Shown here: piece by piece, positions 6,306-6,502 of the stretch
Position numbering within the stretch: position 1 is the stretch's first letter
Layout: each line of letters starts with the position of its first letter
Notes under the pieces: model-generated
What the model saw: the letters and a program-made list of their open reading frames with translations, nothing else
What the model was told of the DNA's origin: nothing
The model's database searches: none
Program-made: the position numbers and the translations under genes
Source of the DNA: an archaeon
GTDB lineage: Archaea; Asgardarchaeota; Heimdallarchaeia; Hodarchaeales; S146-22
Length of the DNA stretch: 6,502 bases
Reading direction: 5' to 3'
NCBI GenBank assembly: GCA_024276395.1
Contig: JAJRXH010000044.1
Span: 1 to 6,502 of the forward strand

Positions 6306-6354
6306 CCCGTGACCAGATCTAATCCCACTAGGGCTCGTTTTTTATTCTAGTAAC
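6306..6354. repeat. Structured 49-base repeat, copy 1
   Basis: This copy begins CCCGTGACCAG and contains a stem of ACTAGGG (6327-6333) against TTCTAGT (6345-6351), with two G-T pairs at the inner end, around the loop CTCGTTTTTTA (6334-6344). It matches copy 2 at 40 of 49 positions without gaps. The run of six T, about 70 bases after the preceding gene, could end transcription on the + strand. Strand and function are unknown. Confidence 0.7.
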
Positions 6355-6453
6355 GCAAGAACGGTGATCATCCAACGAATGATGCGATGACAAGGATTGG
6401 AAGCCACGCATCGCCGATATGATGGCTTAGTCGGAAAGACTGAAGAGAAAACA
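6355..6453. other. 99-base spacer between the repeats, with potential hairpins
   Basis: No gene is visible here. GATGCG (6381-6386) can pair with CGCATC (6407-6412), or in a shifted register GCGATG (6384-6389) with CATCGC (6409-6414). TTAGTC (6427-6432) can pair with GACTGA (6438-6443) around GGAAA. Together with the flanking repeats this could be part of a structured RNA, but short stems of this size are common by chance. Confidence 0.25.
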
Positions 6454-6502
6454 CCCGTGACCAGGGGTAATCCTACGAGGACTCGTTTTTTATCCTCGCA
6501 AC
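6454..6502. repeat. Structured 49-base repeat, copy 2 (reaches the window edge)
   Basis: This copy has the same CCCGTGACCAG opening and the identical loop CTCGTTTTTTA (6482-6492). Its stem is CGAGGA (6476-6481) against TCCTCG (6493-6498), six Watson-Crick pairs. Both copies are preceded by AAAAC (6299-6303 and 6448-6452), so the true unit may be slightly longer. The element runs to the last base of the window, and more copies may follow. Confidence 0.7.

Noticed and set aside
6366..6446. C/D-box-like guide RNA suggested by ATGATG motifs and a CTGA
   Set aside because: The ATGATG motifs lack the full RUGAUGA box, no internal D' box precedes the second one, and the spacing is longer than usual for archaeal C/D RNAs.
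1..6502. tRNA, rRNA, CRISPR array or insertion sequence
   Set aside because: I found no T-loop and anticodon arrangement, no regular short repeat array with spacers, and no transposase motif or terminal inverted repeats. The two 49-base repeats are too far apart, and structured in a way that does not suit a CRISPR.

Overview
The window reads as a piece of an AT-rich (roughly 40% GC by eye) prokaryotic chromosome. It is most likely archaeal, and an Asgard archaeon of the Heimdallarchaeia type would fit, but nothing here proves the lineage. Pointers are the membrane-protein-rich content, good Shine-Dalgarno sites, GTG/TTG start use, a UbiA-type heme O synthase beside small membrane proteins, and an archaeal-looking His/Cys membrane protein. 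All intact genes lie on the + strand.

Layout: (1) 1-255, a small two-helix membrane protein, possibly cut at the left edge. (2) 256-492, a spacer with two small hairpins and T-rich tracts. (3) 493-1458, a protoheme IX farnesyltransferase (heme O synthase, CtaB/CyoE), the clearest pathway gene: it makes heme O, the precursor of heme A for haem-copper oxidases. (4) 1626-2009, a YbjQ/UPF0145 protein with an unusual cysteine cluster, followed 32 bases later by (5) 2042-2704, a four-helix membrane protein with paired His/Cys motifs, probably in the same transcript. (6) 2705-3102, a spacer with what looks like a broken gene on the minus strand and the control region of the next gene. (7) 3103-4614, a six-helix membrane protein with a HAMP-like linker and a divergent chemoreceptor-like (MCP) coiled-coil domain. 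(8) 4615-5223, a gap with no intact gene, in which coding-like segments run through successive frames and suggest a decayed gene of about 170 codons. (9) 5224-6270, an unrecognised membrane protein with about ten helices. (10) 6271-6502, two copies of a 49-base element 148 bases apart whose differences largely preserve a hairpin stem.

Most genes act in the membrane. Heme O synthesis and a sensory transducer-like protein suggest respiration and signalling themes, but no operon joins them and no che or oxidase gene is visible. The features that most deserve follow-up are the decayed gene, the structured 49-base repeat, the altered MCP hairpin tip and a strong excess of the hexamer TCGTGA across the window.
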